Part shown: piece by piece, positions 7,530 to 17,421 of the stretch
Layout of the letters: each line of letters opens with the position of its first letter
Numbering within the stretch: the first letter of the stretch is position 1
From: a bacterium
Lineage (GTDB): Bacteria; Actinomycetota; Acidimicrobiia; Acidimicrobiales; CATQHL01
DNA: 64,000 nt
NCBI GenBank assembly: GCA_026708055.1
Contig: JAPOVS010000026.1
Location: 101,501 to 165,500 of the forward strand
Direction of reading: 5' to 3'
Notes under the pieces: generated by a model
Databases searched by the model: none
Seen by the model: the letters and a program-made list of their open reading frames with translations, nothing else
Told to the model about the DNA's origin: nothing
Program-made: the position numbers and the translations under genes

Positions 7530-8954
7530 TCAGCAGTCTTCCAGAGACTCGTCGCCGGTGGGAGCACCGGCCGGACCGTCGGATCCGGTGGCGGCCACCG
7601 CTCGCTGCGTGCGGCGGGCGAGCAGCCCGGCGACGATCACGGTCAGCCCGGCGAGCCACAGCGTCAGGCGCACGCCCGGTAGCTCCACGACCACGATGCC
7701 GATGTCGATCGAGCGGTCCCAGAGCACCTCGGACACTCGGTCGAAGAGGGCCGCCAGCAGGGGACCTACCACCAGCGCCAACACGACGCAGAGTCGCACG
7801 ATCGAGTAGAGCCCGGCGAAGACGCGTCCCCGCACCTCATCCGCGGTGTGCTCGTGCAGCAGGGTGAAGCCCAGGACGTACATGCCCCCGGCGCACGCGC
7901 CGACCGCGCCGGCCACCAGCATCACCCACGGCAGCGATCCCAGCGACGAGGCCACCAGCAGACACACACCGGCCCCCGTGAGCGAACGGGCGAACACGCG
8001 GTGCTTGTGGACGCGCCGCTGCAACAGCGACAGCACCACCACGCCGACGCCGACGCCGGCGCTCAGCCCGGTGACGATGTCGGCGAACCCCCCCTCGCCG
8101 ACCCGGAGCACCTCGATGGCGTACACCAGCGCCAGCGGGATCAGCATGCCGCCACCGATGAGGGCCGTCGCCAGGCCGATGTTGACCGAGCGCACCGTGG
8201 GGTTCACCACCACGTAGCGCCAACCCTCGCGATACTCCCGGAAGACCCCCTCCCACCGCACGGTGGGACGCTCCGCACGGGCCGCGTCGCGGGGGTGGCG
8301 GAGCGGCAACGAGAACACGAGCGCCGCCGAGACCACGAAGGTCAGCGCGTCGAGGTAGAAGATGGGCCCCTGCTTGTCCGGATAGAGCAGCCCGAGCCAC
8401 CCCTCCGGGTCGGCGCTCTCCAGGGCGCCCGCGACCCTGGCGAAGATGAGTGAGGCGATGGGGAACGTGGCGTAGGTGGCGAACATGGACAGCGAGTTGG
8501 CCGTGGTCAGGTGCGTTGCCGGGAGCAGGTTCGGGACCGAGGCCTCCTTGGCTGGGATCCACAGCAGCGTGAACGCCTCCAGCGCCAGCGACACCAGGAC
8601 GAGTTGCCAAACGCTGTTGACCAGCGGCACGACCAGCAGGATCCCCGCCCTTGCCAGGTCGCAGGTGACCATGAGCCGTCGGCGGTCGAAACGGTCGGCG
8701 AGCACGCCGGCCACCTGCGAGAAGAAGACGCCCGGCACCAGGCGGGCGGCGATCACCACGCCGATGGCGGCCTCGGGGGTGCCCGCGCCGAGGCGCGCCG
8801 CCACCACGGCGATGGCCAGGAAGCCCAGCCAGTCGCCCGTGGAGGTGACGACCTGTGCCGACCAGAGCCGGAAGAACTGGGGAGTGGCGAAGACCCGCCG
8901 CTGGAAGGCCGCCCACCTGCGGCGCTGCCCGGCAGCCGCTCCCTCAGCCGTCAC
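7530..8954 (-). CDS. Major facilitator superfamily transporter
   Basis: A 474-residue membrane protein with about 12 predicted transmembrane segments. The MFS signature region between TM2 and TM3 reads GVLADRFDRRRLMVTCD. The layout resembles the MFS_3/enterobactin-exporter-like group, which is mostly drug or siderophore exporters; the substrate is not predictable from sequence. GTG 8954 is chosen because it overlaps the topA stop by 11 bp, and the in-frame codons further upstream are the shadow of topA. The N-terminal cytoplasmic stretch is Arg-rich and contains FFRLWSAQVVTSTGDW. Confidence 0.85.
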   Translation of the reverse strand: MTAEGAAAGQRRRWAAFQRRVFATPQFFRLWSAQVVTSTGDWLGFLAIAVVAARLGAGTPEAAIGVVIAARLVPGVFFSQVAGVLADRFDRRRLMVTCDLARAGILLVVPLVNSVWQLVLVSLALEAFTLLWIPAKEASVPNLLPATHLTTANSLSMFATYATFPIASLIFARVAGALESADPEGWLGLLYPDKQGPIFYLDALTFVVSAALVFSLPLRHPRDAARAERPTVRWEGVFREYREGWRYVVVNPTVRSVNIGLATALIGGGMLIPLALVYAIEVLRVGEGGFADIVTGLSAGVGVGVVVLSLLQRRVHKHRVFARSLTGAGVCLLVASSLGSLPWVMLVAGAVGACAGGMYVLGFTLLHEHTADEVRGRVFAGLYSIVRLCVVLALVVGPLLAALFDRVSEVLWDRSIDIGIVVVELPGVRLTLWLAGLTVIVAGLLARRTQRAVAATGSDGPAGAPTGDESLEDC

Positions 8955-11616
8955 GGGCAGGAGGTCCCTTCCGGCGCCGGGATCCACCGGAACCTCCCTT
9001 GCGGGCCTGGCGCGGCGGAGCGTCGCGGCGGGCCGCCAGCAGGTCGGAGGCACGCTGGGGCGTCAGCGCCTCGGGCATGTCCCCGGAGCGCAGCGACGCA
9101 TTCGTCTCCCCGTCGGTGACGTACGGGCCGTAGCGACCGTCACGGATCACGAGGGGGCGGCCGGTGACCGGATCGTCCCCGAGGTCCCGCAGCGGCGGCT
9201 TGGGCTCCCGACCGCGCCCGCGGCGCGGCTGCGCCAGCAGCGTGAGGCACTCCTCGAGGCCGATCTCGAAGATCTGCTCCTCGGTCTCCAGCGAACGGGT
9301 CTCGGACCCCTTCTTCACGTAGGGCCCGAACCGCCCTGCCTGCGTCGTGATCTCGACGCCGTCGGCGGGGTCCGCCCCGACGGTCCGCGGCAGGCTGAGG
9401 AGCCGCAGCGCATCGGACAGCGTGACGTCCTCGAGAGTCATCGAACTGAACAGGGAGGCGAACTTCTCCGCCTTGGCGTCGGGCGTCTCGGGCGGCGGGC
9501 CGAGTTGCACGTAGGGCCCGTAGCGACCATCGCGAGCGGTGACCGGCAGGCCCGAAGCGGGATCGGTCCCCAGCGAGCGGCCGGTCGCCGGTCGGCTGAG
9601 CAGCTCCAGCACCAGATCCACCGTCACCTCGTCCGGTGAGGTGTCCTCGGGGAGCTGCGCGCGCTCGTCACCGCATGTGACGTACGGACCGAACCGCCCG
9701 AGCCGTGCTTCGATGGGCCGCCCGTCGGGGTGGGTGCCGATCGCCACGGCGTTGACCGCCCGCACATCGATCTCATCGAGATTGTCCGAGACCCGGCTCT
9801 TGAGGCCAGGATCACCGTCGGCGCCGAAGTAGAACACCGAGAGCCAGGGAAGGTACTCCTGGCGGCCGCGGGCGATGTCGTCGAGGTCGTCCTCCATGCG
9901 GGCCGTGAAGGCGTAGTCCACGAAGTCACCGAAATGGCCCTCGAGGAGGCTCACCACGCTGAAGGCGGTGAACGTGGGGATCAGCGCTGTCCCCTTCTTG
10001 CGGACGTACCCGCGGTCGGTGATCGTCGTGATGATCGTGGCGTACGTGGAGGGCCGGCCCACCCCCAACTCCTCGAGCCGGCGCACGAGCGTGGCCTCGG
10101 TGAATCGCGCCGGCGGCTGGGTCTCGTGACTGGACACCTCCGGGGCCGCGAGCGCCAGTACGTCGCCGGCCGCGACCTGTGGCAGGCGGCGCTGCGCCTC
10201 CTCCGCGCCCGCTCCGCCGTTCGCCCCGCCCGCGGCACCGGCCGGCTGGGGGTCCCAGACGCGCCTGAACCCCTCGTGGGCGATCACCGTGCCCGAGGTG
10301 GCGAGTCTGACCTCGGACCCGCTCGCGAGCTGCGCCGCAGCCTCGATCGTGACGGTCTCACCGGTGACGTCGGTCATCTGCGAGGCGAGCGTGCGGCGCC
10401 AGATGAGCTCGTAGACGTCCGCCTCCACCGGGGACAGCCGCCCGCGCAACGACTCGGGGGAGGCGAATTCCTCGCCGGCGGGCCGGATCGCCTCGTGCGC
10501 CTCCTGGGCGTTGCGGACCTTGCTGCGGTACTGGCGCGGCTTCGACGGCAGGAACTCCGTGCCGTGGCGCGCGGCGACCTCGGCACGGGCGGCCTTCAGG
10601 GCCACCTCCGCGAGGGTGACCGAATCGGTCCGCATGTAGGTGATGAACCCCTGCTCGTAGAGCGATTGGGCCACGCGCATGACCGCGGAGGCCGACAGGC
10701 GCAGCCGTCGCCCTGCCTCCTGCTGCAGCGTGGAGGTGATGAACGGCGGCGCCGGTCGGCGACGGTAGGGCTTGGCCGTCACCGACGCCACCTCCGCGGT
10801 CCCGCCGTCCAATTCCTCGGCCAGCCGGCGCGCCGCCGGCCCGTCGAGGGTGACGACATTCTCGGCGCGCGGCTTCCCGTCGGCGCCGAAGTCCCGCCCG
10901 GTCGCGATCCGGGCACCGTCGACGGCGGTCGCGGCCATACCGAACTGCTCACCGCCCCTCGTTGCCGCGGTGACGTCGAGCGTCCAGTAGCCGGCCGGCA
11001 CGAACGCCATGCGCTCGCGCTCGCGCTCGACGACGATCCTGGTCGCCACGCTCTGAACACGCCCGGCCGACAGTCGAGGGGCCACCTTCTTCCACAGCAC
11101 CGGCGAGACCTCGTAGCCGTAGAGCCGGTCGAGCAGCCGGCGGGCCTCCTGCGCGTCCACGAGCCGCCGGTCGATCTCCCGGGGGCTCGCCAACGCGGAG
11201 CGGATGGCATCGGGAGTGATCTCGTGGAACACCAGCCGGCGCACCGTCACCCGTTGCGGGGGCGAGAGGACCTGCAGCAGGTGCCAGGCGATGGCCTCGC
11301 CCTCGCGATCCTCGTCGGTGGCCAGATAGAGCTCGTCGGCCGTGGCGACGAGCTTCTTGAGCGACGCCACCGTCTTCTTCTTGTCGCTGTTCAGCACGTA
11401 GAGCGGCTTGAAGTCGTTCTCCACATCGATTCCCAGGCGCGCCCACGGCTCGGCCTGGTAGGCCTTGGGGATCTCCGAGGCCTTGGTCGGGAGATCGCGG
11501 ATGTGGCCGCGGGACGACTCCACGGTGTAGCTGTCGTCCAGGAAGCGGGCGATCGTCGTGGCCTTGGTGGGCGATTCGACGATGACGACCCGCTTCGGCG
11601 AGGTGGCTGAGGCCAT
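8944..11616 (-). CDS. topA: DNA topoisomerase I
   Basis: An 890-residue type IA topoisomerase that relaxes negative supercoils. The N-terminal Toprim domain shows VIVESPTKATTIARFL and ATDEDREGEAIAWHL. The catalytic tyrosine lies in FITYMRTDSVTLA. The C-terminus has four repeats of the form GR(F/Y)GPYV and ends in a basic Arg/Lys/Gly tail, the actinobacterial arrangement without zinc fingers. ATG 11616 is preferred over 11625 because TATCTT lies 7 nt upstream on the minus strand, so the mRNA is probably leaderless. The MFS gene overlaps its 3' end. Confidence 0.95.
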   Translation of the reverse strand: MASATSPKRVVIVESPTKATTIARFLDDSYTVESSRGHIRDLPTKASEIPKAYQAEPWARLGIDVENDFKPLYVLNSDKKKTVASLKKLVATADELYLATDEDREGEAIAWHLLQVLSPPQRVTVRRLVFHEITPDAIRSALASPREIDRRLVDAQEARRLLDRLYGYEVSPVLWKKVAPRLSAGRVQSVATRIVVERERERMAFVPAGYWTLDVTAATRGGEQFGMAATAVDGARIATGRDFGADGKPRAENVVTLDGPAARRLAEELDGGTAEVASVTAKPYRRRPAPPFITSTLQQEAGRRLRLSASAVMRVAQSLYEQGFITYMRTDSVTLAEVALKAARAEVAARHGTEFLPSKPRQYRSKVRNAQEAHEAIRPAGEEFASPESLRGRLSPVEADVYELIWRRTLASQMTDVTGETVTIEAAAQLASGSEVRLATSGTVIAHEGFRRVWDPQPAGAAGGANGGAGAEEAQRRLPQVAAGDVLALAAPEVSSHETQPPARFTEATLVRRLEELGVGRPSTYATIITTITDRGYVRKKGTALIPTFTAFSVVSLLEGHFGDFVDYAFTARMEDDLDDIARGRQEYLPWLSVFYFGADGDPGLKSRVSDNLDEIDVRAVNAVAIGTHPDGRPIEARLGRFGPYVTCGDERAQLPEDTSPDEVTVDLVLELLSRPATGRSLGTDPASGLPVTARDGRYGPYVQLGPPPETPDAKAEKFASLFSSMTLEDVTLSDALRLLSLPRTVGADPADGVEITTQAGRFGPYVKKGSETRSLETEEQIFEIGLEECLTLLAQPRRGRGREPKPPLRDLGDDPVTGRPLVIRDGRYGPYVTDGETNASLRSGDMPEALTPQRASDLLAARRDAPPRQARKGGSGGSRRRKGPPARDG

Positions 11617-11623
11617 GGACAGC

Positions 11624-11629
11624 AAGATA
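11624..11629 (-). promoter_or_regulatory. Candidate -10 box of topA
   Basis: TATCTT on the minus strand, 7 nt before the topA ATG. It fits a leaderless start and sits in the only non-coding gap (17 bp) between nhaA and topA. Confidence 0.5.
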
Positions 11630-11633
11630 CGGG

Positions 11634-13073
11634 CTAGCGGTGACCGGACGCCGCCAGCGTGCCGACAACGCGGCGACCGGCCAGCCGCAGCACCATCAGT
11701 CCGAGCACCGCAGCCACCAGGGACGCCACCAGGACGCCGATCTTCGCCTCGTCGCCCGCCGCGGAACCGTTGAACGCCAGCGCCGTCACGAACAGTGCCA
11801 CGGTGAATCCGATGCCCGCAACGATCGACACTCCGACGACGTGCAGTCTGGTGACGCCGGCCGGCAACGAACTGAGACCGAGTCGCGTGGCCAGCAGTGT
11901 GAATCCGGACACGCCGACGGTCTTGCCGACCAGCAGCCCCAGGGCCACGCCGATGGTGACCGACGAGGTCGCCGCGCCGCGCAGCGAGTCAGCGCTGAGC
12001 GTCACACCGGCGTTCGCCAGGGCGAAGACCGGCACGATGAGATAGCTGACGTACGGATGCAGTGCCACCTCGAGGCGCTCGGCCACCGAGCGCGACTCGG
12101 CGATGCCAAAGTTGGCTCGGCGGATGTCGGTGACCGAGATGGCCGACTTGTCCTGCAGCCAGCGGGCCACCGAACGGGCGTCGGTCTCCCGCTGCAGCGG
12201 CTTGGCCGGTGTCAGCAGGCCGAGTACGACGCCGGCGATCGTGGCGTGGACGCCGGAGTTCAGGGTGGCCCACCACACGAAGACGCCGATGAGCATGTAC
12301 ACCGGCCACTGCCAGACGCGGATCCGCGTCAGGGTGGCGATCAGAACGCACAGCAGCCCCGCCAGCCCGAGCCATCCCAGCGATATGTCGGAGCTGTAGA
12401 AGATCGCGATCACGAGGATCGCGCCGATGTCGTCGACGATCGCCAGCGTCAGCAGGAACAGGCGCAGCCAGCCCGGAACCCACTTACCGACGAGGGACAC
12501 GACCCCGACCGCGAAGGCGATGTCGGTGGCCATCGGCACACCCCAGCCGTTGAGGTTGTCACCCCCCAGGTTGAAGGCCACATAGACCAGGGCCGGCACC
12601 ACCATGCCCCCGAGCGCGGCGACGGCCGGAAGCAGCGCGTCGCGCGGCCGCCGCAACCGCCCGGTGACCAACTCACGCTTGATCTCCAGACCCACCACGA
12701 AGAAGAACAGCGCCATGAGCGCGTCGTTCACGAAGCCGTGCAGATCCTCGTCGAAGACCACGAAATCGCTCACCGAGATCTCGATGGGGGTGTGCCAGAA
12801 CTCCTCGTAGCTGTGCCCGACCGGGGAGTTCACCCAGATGAGGGCGGCGACGGTGGCGAGCAGGAGGAGGATTCCCCCTGAGGTCTCGATGTGCAGGAAG
12901 TGCAACAGCGGGCGGCCCACCGTGCGGGCCAGAGCGCTGTCGCGGCCGATGAACGTCAGGCTGCTGTCGGGCGGTGAGCCCGTCTCGCGGTGCTCGCCGT
13001 CCCCTTGGGGATTCCTGTCGAGAACCGGCGGTTCCGGGTCCTCGCCGCCCTCGATGTGCCCGTGATTCGACAT
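11634..13073 (-). CDS. nhaA: NhaA Na+/H+ antiporter
   Basis: A 479-residue antiporter. It has the NhaA hallmarks TDIAFAVGVVSL and LLTLAIVDDIGAILVIA (the Asp-Asp ion-binding pair), with LNSGVHATIAGVVLGLL later. The N-terminal ~45 residues are a hydrophilic extension before the first helix (LHFLHIETSGGILLLLA). It exports Na+ in exchange for protons at the cytoplasmic membrane, for salt and alkali tolerance. ATG 13073 is preceded by GGGGA at a proper distance. An Asp/Glu-rich N-terminal extension is common in actinobacterial NhaA. Confidence 0.92.
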   Translation of the reverse strand: MSNHGHIEGGEDPEPPVLDRNPQGDGEHRETGSPPDSSLTFIGRDSALARTVGRPLLHFLHIETSGGILLLLATVAALIWVNSPVGHSYEEFWHTPIEISVSDFVVFDEDLHGFVNDALMALFFFVVGLEIKRELVTGRLRRPRDALLPAVAALGGMVVPALVYVAFNLGGDNLNGWGVPMATDIAFAVGVVSLVGKWVPGWLRLFLLTLAIVDDIGAILVIAIFYSSDISLGWLGLAGLLCVLIATLTRIRVWQWPVYMLIGVFVWWATLNSGVHATIAGVVLGLLTPAKPLQRETDARSVARWLQDKSAISVTDIRRANFGIAESRSVAERLEVALHPYVSYLIVPVFALANAGVTLSADSLRGAATSSVTIGVALGLLVGKTVGVSGFTLLATRLGLSSLPAGVTRLHVVGVSIVAGIGFTVALFVTALAFNGSAAGDEAKIGVLVASLVAAVLGLMVLRLAGRRVVGTLAASGHR

Positions 13074-13248
13074 GACCGTCCCCGACAGACTCTCCCGACG
13101 ACTCTGGCACGCTAGCGGCTCGCCCGCCCCTCCAGCCTCGCAACCGCCGGACCGGACGGCGTCGCGTTCGGGCGCCGGAGGTGACAATCAGGTGCCGAGC
13201 GGGCAGCCGCGGCGCCGGGCGAACCGGGCGATCGGCCCCGCCCGCCGG

Positions 13249-13698
13249 CTAGCCCGAGGAGGTGTGGACCACCAGCCGGACTTCGGTCCCGCGACGGCTC
13301 GTGGCGATCGAATGGTCGTCGGACATGATCCGCATCAGCCACAGGCCCATGCCCTTCTCGGTCTCCAACCGGTGGGGATCGGTCGGTTCTGGAGGCTCGG
13401 GCACGCTCGCCGGGTCGAACCCACCACCCCGGTCGTAGACGCCGATCTCGACGCGTCCCGGACTGGGAACGCAGCAGATCCTGATCGGCGCGCCGGTCCG
13501 GCGTGCGGCGTGAGCGGCGATGGCGTTGGTGACAGCTTCGGAGACGGCGACCCGGAGGTCCTCGAGGCGCCGCGCATCCACCCCCGCCTGTCTGGCGACC
13601 GCCTCGGCGACGAAGTTCCGCACCATCGCCACGTACTCGGTTCGAGGCGGGATACTGATCTCCACCGCGTCGCCGCGGTCGTGCGCTGCTGCCGCCAT
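13249..13698 (-). CDS. RsbW/SpoIIAB-like anti-sigma factor kinase
   Basis: A 149-residue GHKL ATPase. The N-box reads LRVAVSEAVTNAIAAHA, the G1 box DRGGGFDP and the G2 box EKGMGLWLMRIMSDD. Such small HATPase_c_2 proteins bind a sigma factor or phosphorylate a STAS antagonist. A STAS-domain protein is encoded at 43.7 kb; whether the two are partners cannot be told from sequence. ATG 13698 gives the usual family length; the reading frame upstream is not conserved-looking. Confidence 0.8.
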   Translation of the reverse strand: MAAAAHDRGDAVEISIPPRTEYVAMVRNFVAEAVARQAGVDARRLEDLRVAVSEAVTNAIAAHAARRTGAPIRICCVPSPGRVEIGVYDRGGGFDPASVPEPPEPTDPHRLETEKGMGLWLMRIMSDDHSIATSRRGTEVRLVVHTSSG

Positions 13699-13795
13699 CG
13701 GCAATGGTCCCGGGTCGGAATGGGGCGAATTCCTGCGGGGTTCACAGTATCGGGACGGGGTACTCCCGCCGCGGCGCGTGCGGTCCGTGTCCCGG

Positions 13796-14191
13796 TCAGC
13801 GTTCGCTCCGCATGACCGCCTCCCCCGACAGCACCAGGTCGTCCAGCACAACCCCGAACGGGGCGACGCGCACCGGGGAGCGGTAATTCAGCCGGACCGA
13901 GACGTTGCCGGTGCCGGGACGTTCTTCGACGCGTACCCGCAGACGTTGCGGATCCAGGCGCGAAGCCGCCAGCGCGGCAGGCCGCGCCGCACTGGACTCG
14001 CCGCTGACAGCCACGGCACGAGCAGCCTCGCGGGCGCTGTGGATCACCATGATCTGGTCACGCGCGGTCAGCGCCAGTTGCACCAGCAACAGGGCCATCA
14101 ACATCAGGAGCGGCGTCAGCAGCGCCAGCTCCACGGTCGCCTGACCCTGTTGCGAGGGACACCGGCGACCACCTGGCTCGCCCGCTCTCAC
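13796..14191 (-). CDS. TadE-like pseudopilin
   Basis: A 131-residue protein with the prepilin-type motif GQATVELALLTPLLMLMALL, fitting G-X4-E-(Y/L) followed by a hydrophobic helix. The soluble C-terminal domain is mostly beta. TadE-like proteins are minor pseudopilins of Tad/Flp pilus systems and are cut by a prepilin peptidase, which is not in this window. The GTG start at 14191 overlaps the flp stop (GTGA). A much longer reading frame exists upstream in the same frame, but it is the antisense/frame shadow of tadC. Confidence 0.8.
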   Translation of the reverse strand: MRAGEPGGRRCPSQQGQATVELALLTPLLMLMALLLVQLALTARDQIMVIHSAREAARAVAVSGESSAARPAALAASRLDPQRLRVRVEERPGTGNVSVRLNYRSPVRVAPFGVVLDDLVLSGEAVMRSER

Positions 14192-14409
14192 GTGATGAGT
14201 TTGCTGATCGACCGGAACACGGCGTTCAACAGCCGGCTCACCATGTTCGTGTTCCGCGCCCAGTCCAGGACGAGCACCGCCACGAGGGCCACGCCGAGCA
14301 GCACGAGGGCGTACTCCGCGGTGGCCTGGCCGGCCTGGGTGGCACGCCGGCGCAGCCGGCGGCCGGACGAGAGTCTTCTCGGCTGAGCGATTGCTGATCC
14401 TGGGGTCAT
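14188..14409 (-). CDS. Flp-type pilin subunit
   Basis: A 73-residue pilin precursor. A basic leader (RRLRRRAT) precedes the cleavage motif GQATAEYALVLLGVALVAVL, the G-X4-E-Y signature of type IVb (Flp) pilins. A single transmembrane helix and a short amphipathic tail follow. It would be the major pilus subunit assembled by the TadA-TadB-TadC machine encoded just upstream. A strong Shine-Dalgarno (CCAGGAGGACACC) precedes ATG 14409, consistent with high expression. Its stop overlaps the tadE-like start. Confidence 0.82.
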   Translation of the reverse strand: MTPGSAIAQPRRLSSGRRLRRRATQAGQATAEYALVLLGVALVAVLVLDWARNTNMVSRLLNAVFRSISKLIT

Positions 14410-14463
14410 GGTGTGTCCTCCTGGTTGTATGTCGAACGGCGAACGAGTGAGTCGGCGGTGGCG

Positions 14464-15240
14464 TCAGAACCGCAGCAGTTCCAGCGACTGCGCCACCGTC
14501 GGCAGGATCGTCAGCAGGACGAATGCCGGAAGGACGCACAGGGTCAGCGGGAACAGCAGCCGCAGCGGGATCCGCCGGGCCACCGCCTCGGCCTGCCGCC
14601 GCCGCTCGGAGCGGGCCACGGCCGCGGCCCGCTCGAGCGCGGGTCCGAGAGCAGAGCCGTAGCGCAGGGAATCGGTCAGCGGGCGCACGAGCAGCCGCAG
14701 GGGCTCGCCCGCCGGCGTGCGGGTGAGTGCTTCGAGGGCCTCCGCCGTCTCGACCCCGAGCCGCATCTGCCGGACGGCCCGGTCGAGCGCGCTCCCGACA
14801 GGCCCGTCGAGACGGGGCGCCACCGCCTCGGCGGCGAGTCGCACGCTCAGTCCCGCGCTGGCGGCGAGAGCGAAGAGGTCCACCGCCTCGGGCAGTTCTG
14901 CCAGCAGCGTCGCCGCTTCCCGCTGTCGCTGGCGCGCGGCCCGGCGGCGGAGCACGAACCAACTCAGCGCGGCGACCGCCAGTCCCAGCGTGAGGTCGAC
15001 GGTCGCCCCGGCGAGCAGCGCGAGCGCCACCGACCCCGCCCGCCGGTCGGCAGCGGCATCGGGCCGGCGCCCCACCGTCGACCGCAGGATCCGCCCCAGC
15101 GATGCCACGGGCCGGGTCCGGCGACCGCGGCTCGCGACCGGCAGAGCACCGAGGCGCGCCCGGACTGCCGCCGAAGGGGTATGGAGCAGCAGCGCGCCCC
15201 ACAGCACCGCAAGTGCCCAGCCCGCTGCCAGCACGGTCAT
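14464..15240 (-). CDS. TadC-like pilus assembly membrane protein (GspF superfamily)
   Basis: A 258-residue protein with N-terminal membrane helices, a central T2SSF domain (LAELPEAVDLFALAASAGLS, ALDRAVRQMRLGVETAEALE) and C-terminal helices (LLFPLTLCVLPAFVLLTILP). It would form the inner-membrane platform with TadB. ATG 15240 overlaps the tadB stop in an ATGA arrangement. The longer open frame that extends to 15792 is a shadow of tadB. Confidence 0.83.
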   Translation of the reverse strand: MTVLAAGWALAVLWGALLLHTPSAAVRARLGALPVASRGRRTRPVASLGRILRSTVGRRPDAAADRRAGSVALALLAGATVDLTLGLAVAALSWFVLRRRAARQRQREAATLLAELPEAVDLFALAASAGLSVRLAAEAVAPRLDGPVGSALDRAVRQMRLGVETAEALEALTRTPAGEPLRLLVRPLTDSLRYGSALGPALERAAAVARSERRRQAEAVARRIPLRLLFPLTLCVLPAFVLLTILPTVAQSLELLRF

Positions 15241-16190
15241 GGCAGCCGCGTGATCCGGTGCATCCAGGCGAACGCCACGAGGTTCAGGACGACGCCGGCG
15301 ACGAGGCAGATCATTCCCAGGGGCGTCCCGTAGAGCGCCAGTACCGAGCCGCTGTCGAGCATCGCCGACATCCCCAGGAAGCAGAGCGGCAGCAGTGCGA
15401 TCAGCAGCCCCGACAGGCGCCCCTGCTGGGCCAGCGAGGCGACCTCGCGTTGGGTTGCCCGCATGCCGCGCAACGTCGCCGCCACACCGTCCACCGCCGG
15501 AGCACGCCGGCCACCGGTGCTGGCGCCGATGGAGAGCGCCGCGGCCGCCAGGTTCACCTCGGGAAGGGGGCAGCCGGAGCGCCAGTGGTCCAGCGCTGCC
15601 GGCAGCGGGCTGCCCGCCCGAACATCCTCCAACACTCTGCGGAGCTCCGCGCCGAGCGGGCCGCTTGCGGGGAGGACCTCCTCCAGAGCGGTGACGGTGG
15701 ACACGCCGGCCCGCAGCGAGCGGGCCACCCGCTCCAGGAAGTCCGGCAGCGCCCCGACGATGAGACGCGCCCTGCGGTGGCGCGACGCCCACAGTGCCGC
15801 GGGCGGTCCGAGCAGGCCGGCCCCGGCCCCTGTGGCGGCTCCGGGCACTCCCGCCAGAACCAGACCGCCCAGGGTCCCCACCCCCAGGGCCGCGCCCCAG
15901 ACGGCGACGGCCTGGGACTCGCCGGACGGAACGGCGGCGTCATCCATGGCGCGCCGCAACCTTCGCCGCGCCCGGCCGAGGGCGCGCCCGGCGAGCGACC
16001 CGCTGGGGGTGTCAGGCGGTCCGCCTTTGGATGGCACCGCCGGTGCGCCAGGTGCCCCCGCTGCGGCGGACCGCTCGGCGAGCAGCCGGCTGCGCCGCCG
16101 CACCCGCCAGCGCGCAACCTCCACCGGCACGCGCCGCAGAGCCAACGCCGCCACGACGATCGCCACCGTGTATCCGAAGGCGCCTGTCAC
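15237..16190 (-). CDS. TadB-like pilus assembly membrane protein (GspF superfamily)
   Basis: A 317-residue protein. After an N-terminal helix and a basic stretch comes a T2SSF domain (LIVGALPDFLERVARSLRAG, HWRSGCPLPEVNLAAAAL) and two or three C-terminal helices. GTG 16190 is preceded by AAGGGGG at 8 nt, which decides this start over longer frames that overlap tadA. It pairs with TadC as the platform for pilus assembly. Confidence 0.83.
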   Translation of the reverse strand: MTGAFGYTVAIVVAALALRRVPVEVARWRVRRRSRLLAERSAAAGAPGAPAVPSKGGPPDTPSGSLAGRALGRARRRLRRAMDDAAVPSGESQAVAVWGAALGVGTLGGLVLAGVPGAATGAGAGLLGPPAALWASRHRRARLIVGALPDFLERVARSLRAGVSTVTALEEVLPASGPLGAELRRVLEDVRAGSPLPAALDHWRSGCPLPEVNLAAAALSIGASTGGRRAPAVDGVAATLRGMRATQREVASLAQQGRLSGLLIALLPLCFLGMSAMLDSGSVLALYGTPLGMICLVAGVVLNLVAFAWMHRITRLP

Positions 16191-16203
16191 GACCCGCACC
16201 CCC

Positions 16204-17421
16204 TTACAGGTCAAGCCATGCCGGATCGGCCGGCGGTGCATCGAAGGCCCGTGGAGGTGCCTCCGGCAGGGCCCGTAGCGCCACGGCGTCCGCCAGCGTC
16301 GCCAACCGCTCCGGACCGCCGCGCACCTCGGCCACCGCCACGACGCGCCGGGAGCCCGCCGGACCTCGGGCCAGATGCACGACGAAGTCCACCGCGGCGC
16401 TGATCTGATCGCGTACGGCCTGCAGCGGCAGCCCGGCGCCGGCCATGAGGACCATTGTCTCCAGACGCCCGAGCGCATCGGGCGGGCTGTTCGCGTGACA
16501 GGTGGACAGGCAACCGTCGTGACCGGTGTTCATCGCCTGCAACATGTCGAAGGCCTCCGATCCCCGGACCTCGCCGACGAGGATCCGGTCGGGCCGCATG
16601 CGCAACGCGTTGCGCACCAGGTCGCGCACGGTGACCGCCGCCAGACCCTCGATGCTGGGTGGGCGCGCCTCCAGACGGACGACGTGTGCGGCCTGCAGGT
16701 CCAGTTCGGCGGCGTCCTCGACGGTGACGATGCGCTGATCCGCCGGGATGTGCGCCGCCATGGTGTTCAAGAAGGTGGTCTTGCCGGCACCGGTTCCGCC
16801 GCTCACGACGATGTTCGCCCGGGCCGTCACCAGCCAGCGCAGCAAGGCCGCGACCGGCGGCGAGGCAAAGTCCTCCAGCCGCAAGGCGCATGCCCGGAAG
16901 CGGCGGATGATCAGATAGGGACCGTCGACGGCCACGGGTGGCATGACGACGTTGACCCGCGAGCCGTCCGGAAGCCGGGCGTCGGTCAGCGGCGACGTGC
17001 GATCGGCTCGCAGACCCAGCGGCGCCACCACCCGCTCGATGAGCTGGTGCAGCGTTGCCTCGCCGACCGTGACCGCAGTGCGACGCAGCGTCCCGCCCTC
17101 CTCCACCCAGACGGCGCCGGGACCGTTGACCATCACGTCGCTCACCGCTTCGAGCGCTACCAACGCCTCCAGCGGGCCCAGACCGGCGAGGCGGGCCTCC
17201 ACTCGTTGCGCCAGAGCGTCCTGGAGCTCGGGGCTCAGCAGCGGCGCGCGCTGGCGCACCAACTCCCTGATCTGCTCGATGCCCACCGGCTCGCCGGCGA
17301 GGCAGGCCTCCACGACGAGACCGTGCAGATCGCGCTCGACGGTCGCGAGCGGCTCGGAGCTCGCGACCGCGGCGGACTCAGTCATCTCCCCTGCCGGGTG
17401 CGGTCCCGCGGGCGGGCTCAC
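16204..17421 (-). CDS. TadA/CpaF-family secretion ATPase
   Basis: A 405-residue hexameric ATPase that powers Flp pilus assembly. It shows [16 protein letters not shown], the Walker [17 protein letters not shown], the Asp box [10 protein letters not shown], the Walker B-region [20 protein letters not shown] and the His box [15 protein letters not shown]. These are the order and motifs of CpaF/TadA (VirB11-PulE family). The GTG start overlaps the tadZ stop by 4 bp. Confidence 0.92.
   Translation of the reverse strand: MSPPAGPHPAGEMTESAAVASSEPLATVERDLHGLVVEACLAGEPVGIEQIRELVRQRAPLLSPELQDALAQRVEARLAGLGPLEALVALEAVSDVMVNGPGAVWVEEGGTLRRTAVTVGEATLHQLIERVVAPLGLRADRTSPLTDARLPDGSRVNVVMPPVAVDGPYLIIRRFRACALRLEDFASPPVAALLRWLVTARANIVVSGGTGAGKTTFLNTMAAHIPADQRIVTVEDAAELDLQAAHVVRLEARPPSIEGLAAVTVRDLVRNALRMRPDRILVGEVRGSEAFDMLQAMNTGHDGCLSTCHANSPPDALGRLETMVLMAGAGLPLQAVRDQISAAVDFVVHLARGPAGSRRVVAVAEVRGGPERLATLADAVALRALPEAPPRAFDAPPADPAWLDL

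Noticed and set aside
11640..12881. 413-codon plus-strand frame opposite nhaA
   Set aside because: Composition is Gln/Arg/His/Asp-rich without motifs; nhaA on the other strand is complete.
13796..15202. 468-residue frame ending in the TadE-like sequence
   Set aside because: The upstream part is the shadow of tadC and flp. The overlap GTGA at 14188-14191 marks the real start.
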